From Vibrio sp. SCSIO 43137 (lineage in GTDB: Bacteria > Pseudomonadota > Gammaproteobacteria > Enterobacterales > Vibrionaceae), in NCBI RefSeq assembly GCF_028201475.1, contig NZ_CP116383.1:1984001-2048000 (forward strand): DNA of 64,000 bases, in the 5' to 3' direction. Numbering within the stretch: position 1 is the stretch's first letter; each line of letters begins with the position of its first letter. Of this stretch, positions 62,579 to 64,000 are shown piece by piece. Under the pieces are notes generated by a model that saw only the letters and a program-made list of their open reading frames with translations, searched no databases and was not told the DNA's origin. Made by a program: the position numbers and the translations under genes.

Positions 62579-64000
62579 CTACTCACCAAACTGAATTCTG
62601 TGCAGTTGGGCATAGGCGCCATCTTTAATGTTAATCAGTTGCTGATGACTGCCCTGCTCAATTATCTCACCTTCATCGACAACCAGAATCTCATCTGCCT
62701 GTTCAATGGTAGATAAGCGATGGGCAATAACCAATACGGTTTTGTCCTTTTGCAGCTCTTCCAGTGCTGCCTGAATCGCTCTTTCTGATTCCGTATCCAG
62801 CGCCGAGGTTGCTTCATCCAGAATCAATACCGGAGCATCGCGCAGAAGCGCACGGGCAATGGCGATACGTTGGCGCTGACCACCGGACAGGCTGGCACCG
62901 TTTTCACCAATTACCGTATCAAAGCCTTGATCCATGTTGTTGATAAACTCAGTGGCGTGAGCCAGTTCAGCCGCCTTCATAATCTGCTCACGGCTATACT
63001 CTTTATCCGCGGCGTAAGCGATATTATTCGCAATGGTGTCGTTAAACAGGTGGACATTCTGGGAAACCAAGGCGAAATGTTGTCGCAGGTTAGCTAGCTG
63101 ATACTCCTGTACATTTTTGTCATCCAGTAATATCTCACCGGAGTCTACATCATAAAAGCGGGTAAACAGGTTGGCGATTGTACTCTTACCTGAGCCGGAG
63201 CGACCAACAAGAGCGAGTGTTTTTCCAACCGGAATATCAAAACTGACCTTGTTCAGTGCCGGTTTTTCTTTGCCTTGATAAGTAAAGGTAACATCCTTCA
63301 CCGACACCTTGCCTTCAGCGCGTTCAGTTTTATAACTACCGCTATCTTTTTCGGTTTCCAGATCCATCAGTGCAAACAGAGTCTGGCTGGCCGCCATACC
63401 TGTCTGGAACTGAGAAGTTACATTGGTTAGTGCCTTAAGGGGGCGCATCAGACCAAACATGGCCGAGAATACGACACCAAAGGTTCCCGGCGTAAGGGTA
63501 TCGCGGATTTCATCAATACTGGCCAGATACAGCACCACAACTAGCGCAACAGAAGCAATAAGCTGAATAACCGGGTTGGCCATTGCCTGCGCGGCTACCA
63601 GCTTCATCGACTGCTGACGCATCTTATTGCTGACATTATCGAAACGGCTACGCTCTACATCTTGTCCGCCGTAGCTTAATACCACTTTGTGCCCTTTCAG
63701 CATCTGCTCGGAAGAGGTGGATACCACACCCATAGCGGTCTGAATATTTTTAGATATTTTGCGGAAGCGTTTTGACACCACACCAATAGCAACTGCTACA
63801 ACCGGGGCAATGACCAGCAGTACCAGTGACAACTGCCAACTGTTCCAGAACATCAGCACCAAAAGGCCGATAATACTGGCCCCCTCTCGCACGATACTAA
63901 CTAACGCACGACTGGTGGCGGCAGAAACCTGCTCGGAATCATAAGTAATACGGGACAGTAAAGCCCCCGTCGATTCACGGTCAAAAAAGCTCACCGGCAT
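62579..64000 (-). CDS. msbA: Lipid A export ATP-binding/permease MsbA, 5' end outside window
   Basis: Lipid flippase that moves lipid A-core across the inner membrane. The visible 473 residues are the C-terminal part of a protein of about 580: the later half of the transmembrane domain ([22 protein letters not shown], helices to about residue 200) and a full ABC domain with Walker [11 protein letters not shown], signature [16 protein letters not shown] and Walker [13 protein letters not shown], with the switch His in [11 protein letters not shown]. The N-terminal 110 or so residues lie beyond base 64000. First gene of the lipid A/KDO operon in view. Confidence 0.96.
   Translation of the reverse strand: MPVSFFDRESTGALLSRITYDSEQVSAATSRALVSIVREGASIIGLLVLMFWNSWQLSLVLLVIAPVVAVAIGVVSKRFRKISKNIQTAMGVVSTSSEQMLKGHKVVLSYGGQDVERSRFDNVSNKMRQQSMKLVAAQAMANPVIQLIASVALVVVLYLASIDEIRDTLTPGTFGVVFSAMFGLMRPLKALTNVTSQFQTGMAASQTLFALMDLETEKDSGSYKTERAEGKVSVKDVTFTYQGKEKPALNKVSFDIPVGKTLALVGRSGSGKSTIANLFTRFYDVDSGEILLDDKNVQEYQLANLRQHFALVSQNVHLFNDTIANNIAYAADKEYSREQIMKAAELAHATEFINNMDQGFDTVIGENGASLSGGQRQRIAIARALLRDAPVLILDEATSALDTESERAIQAALEELQKDKTVLVIAHRLSTIEQADEILVVDEGEIIEQGSHQQLINIKDGAYAQLHRIQFGE

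Overview
The window looks like chromosome I of a Vibrionaceae species, most likely a Vibrio. The evidence is the gene content and pairing (aat-bpt-infA, clpA-clpS-cspD, monomeric icd-rluE, msbA-lpxK-ycaR-kdsB, a DUF3360 transporter next to pflB), chemoreceptors scattered among metabolic genes, and two copies of a Vibrio-type short repeat with TATACCCAAGT termini. I assigned this by reading the proteins; no database was searched.

Layout. 1-9563: 3' part missing glgC, a membrane diguanylate cyclase, topA, yciN, aroA, then aat-bpt and infA. 9630-16376: clpA-clpS, cspD, a large palindrome with Tn5/IS50-like ends, a promoter-plus-terminator unit that looks like an unannotated small RNA, an unknown 183-residue protein and monomeric isocitrate dehydrogenase. 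16669-21684: rluE, a small unknown gene, mnmA-hflD-purB, and a GNAT gene beside a short repeat. 21789-28280: a chemoreceptor with a sigma-28 promoter, xthA, and a polar amino acid ABC transporter operon (HisPJQM/AotPJQM type) with an ArgR-like box upstream. 29076-37848: an anaerobic module of a DUF3360 membrane transporter, pflB and pflA with a chemoreceptor between them, then a GFA-family protein, an orphan CbiM-like membrane protein and yfbU.

The centrepiece is 37979-53754, a compact minus-strand ethanolamine utilisation operon encoding a bacterial microcompartment: eutS-P-Q-T-D-M-M'-N-E-J-G-A-B-C-L, then PduS-like and PduT-like genes, then an APC-family ethanolamine permease. It keeps the enterobacterial Eut gene order but lacks eutH, eutK and eutR. 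It gains a corrin reductase (PduS) and a [4Fe-4S]-type shell trimer (PduT) normally found in propanediol operons, and a second EutM-type hexamer. Eat imports ethanolamine; EutBC (B12 lyase, reactivated by EutA, cofactor made by EutT probably with PduS) forms acetaldehyde; EutE, EutD and EutG convert it to acetyl-CoA, acetyl phosphate and ethanol inside a shell of EutS/M/M'/N/L/PduT. No dedicated regulator is in the window; CRP-like sites lie upstream of eutS.

54141-60043: a MipA/OmpV outer membrane protein and the stress operon yeaG-yeaH-ycgB. 60093-64000: a small ORF abutting a 265-bp Vibrio repeat, then kdsB-ycaR-lpxK-msbA (msbA is cut by the window edge). No tRNA, rRNA, CRISPR array, phage or complete insertion sequence was seen.
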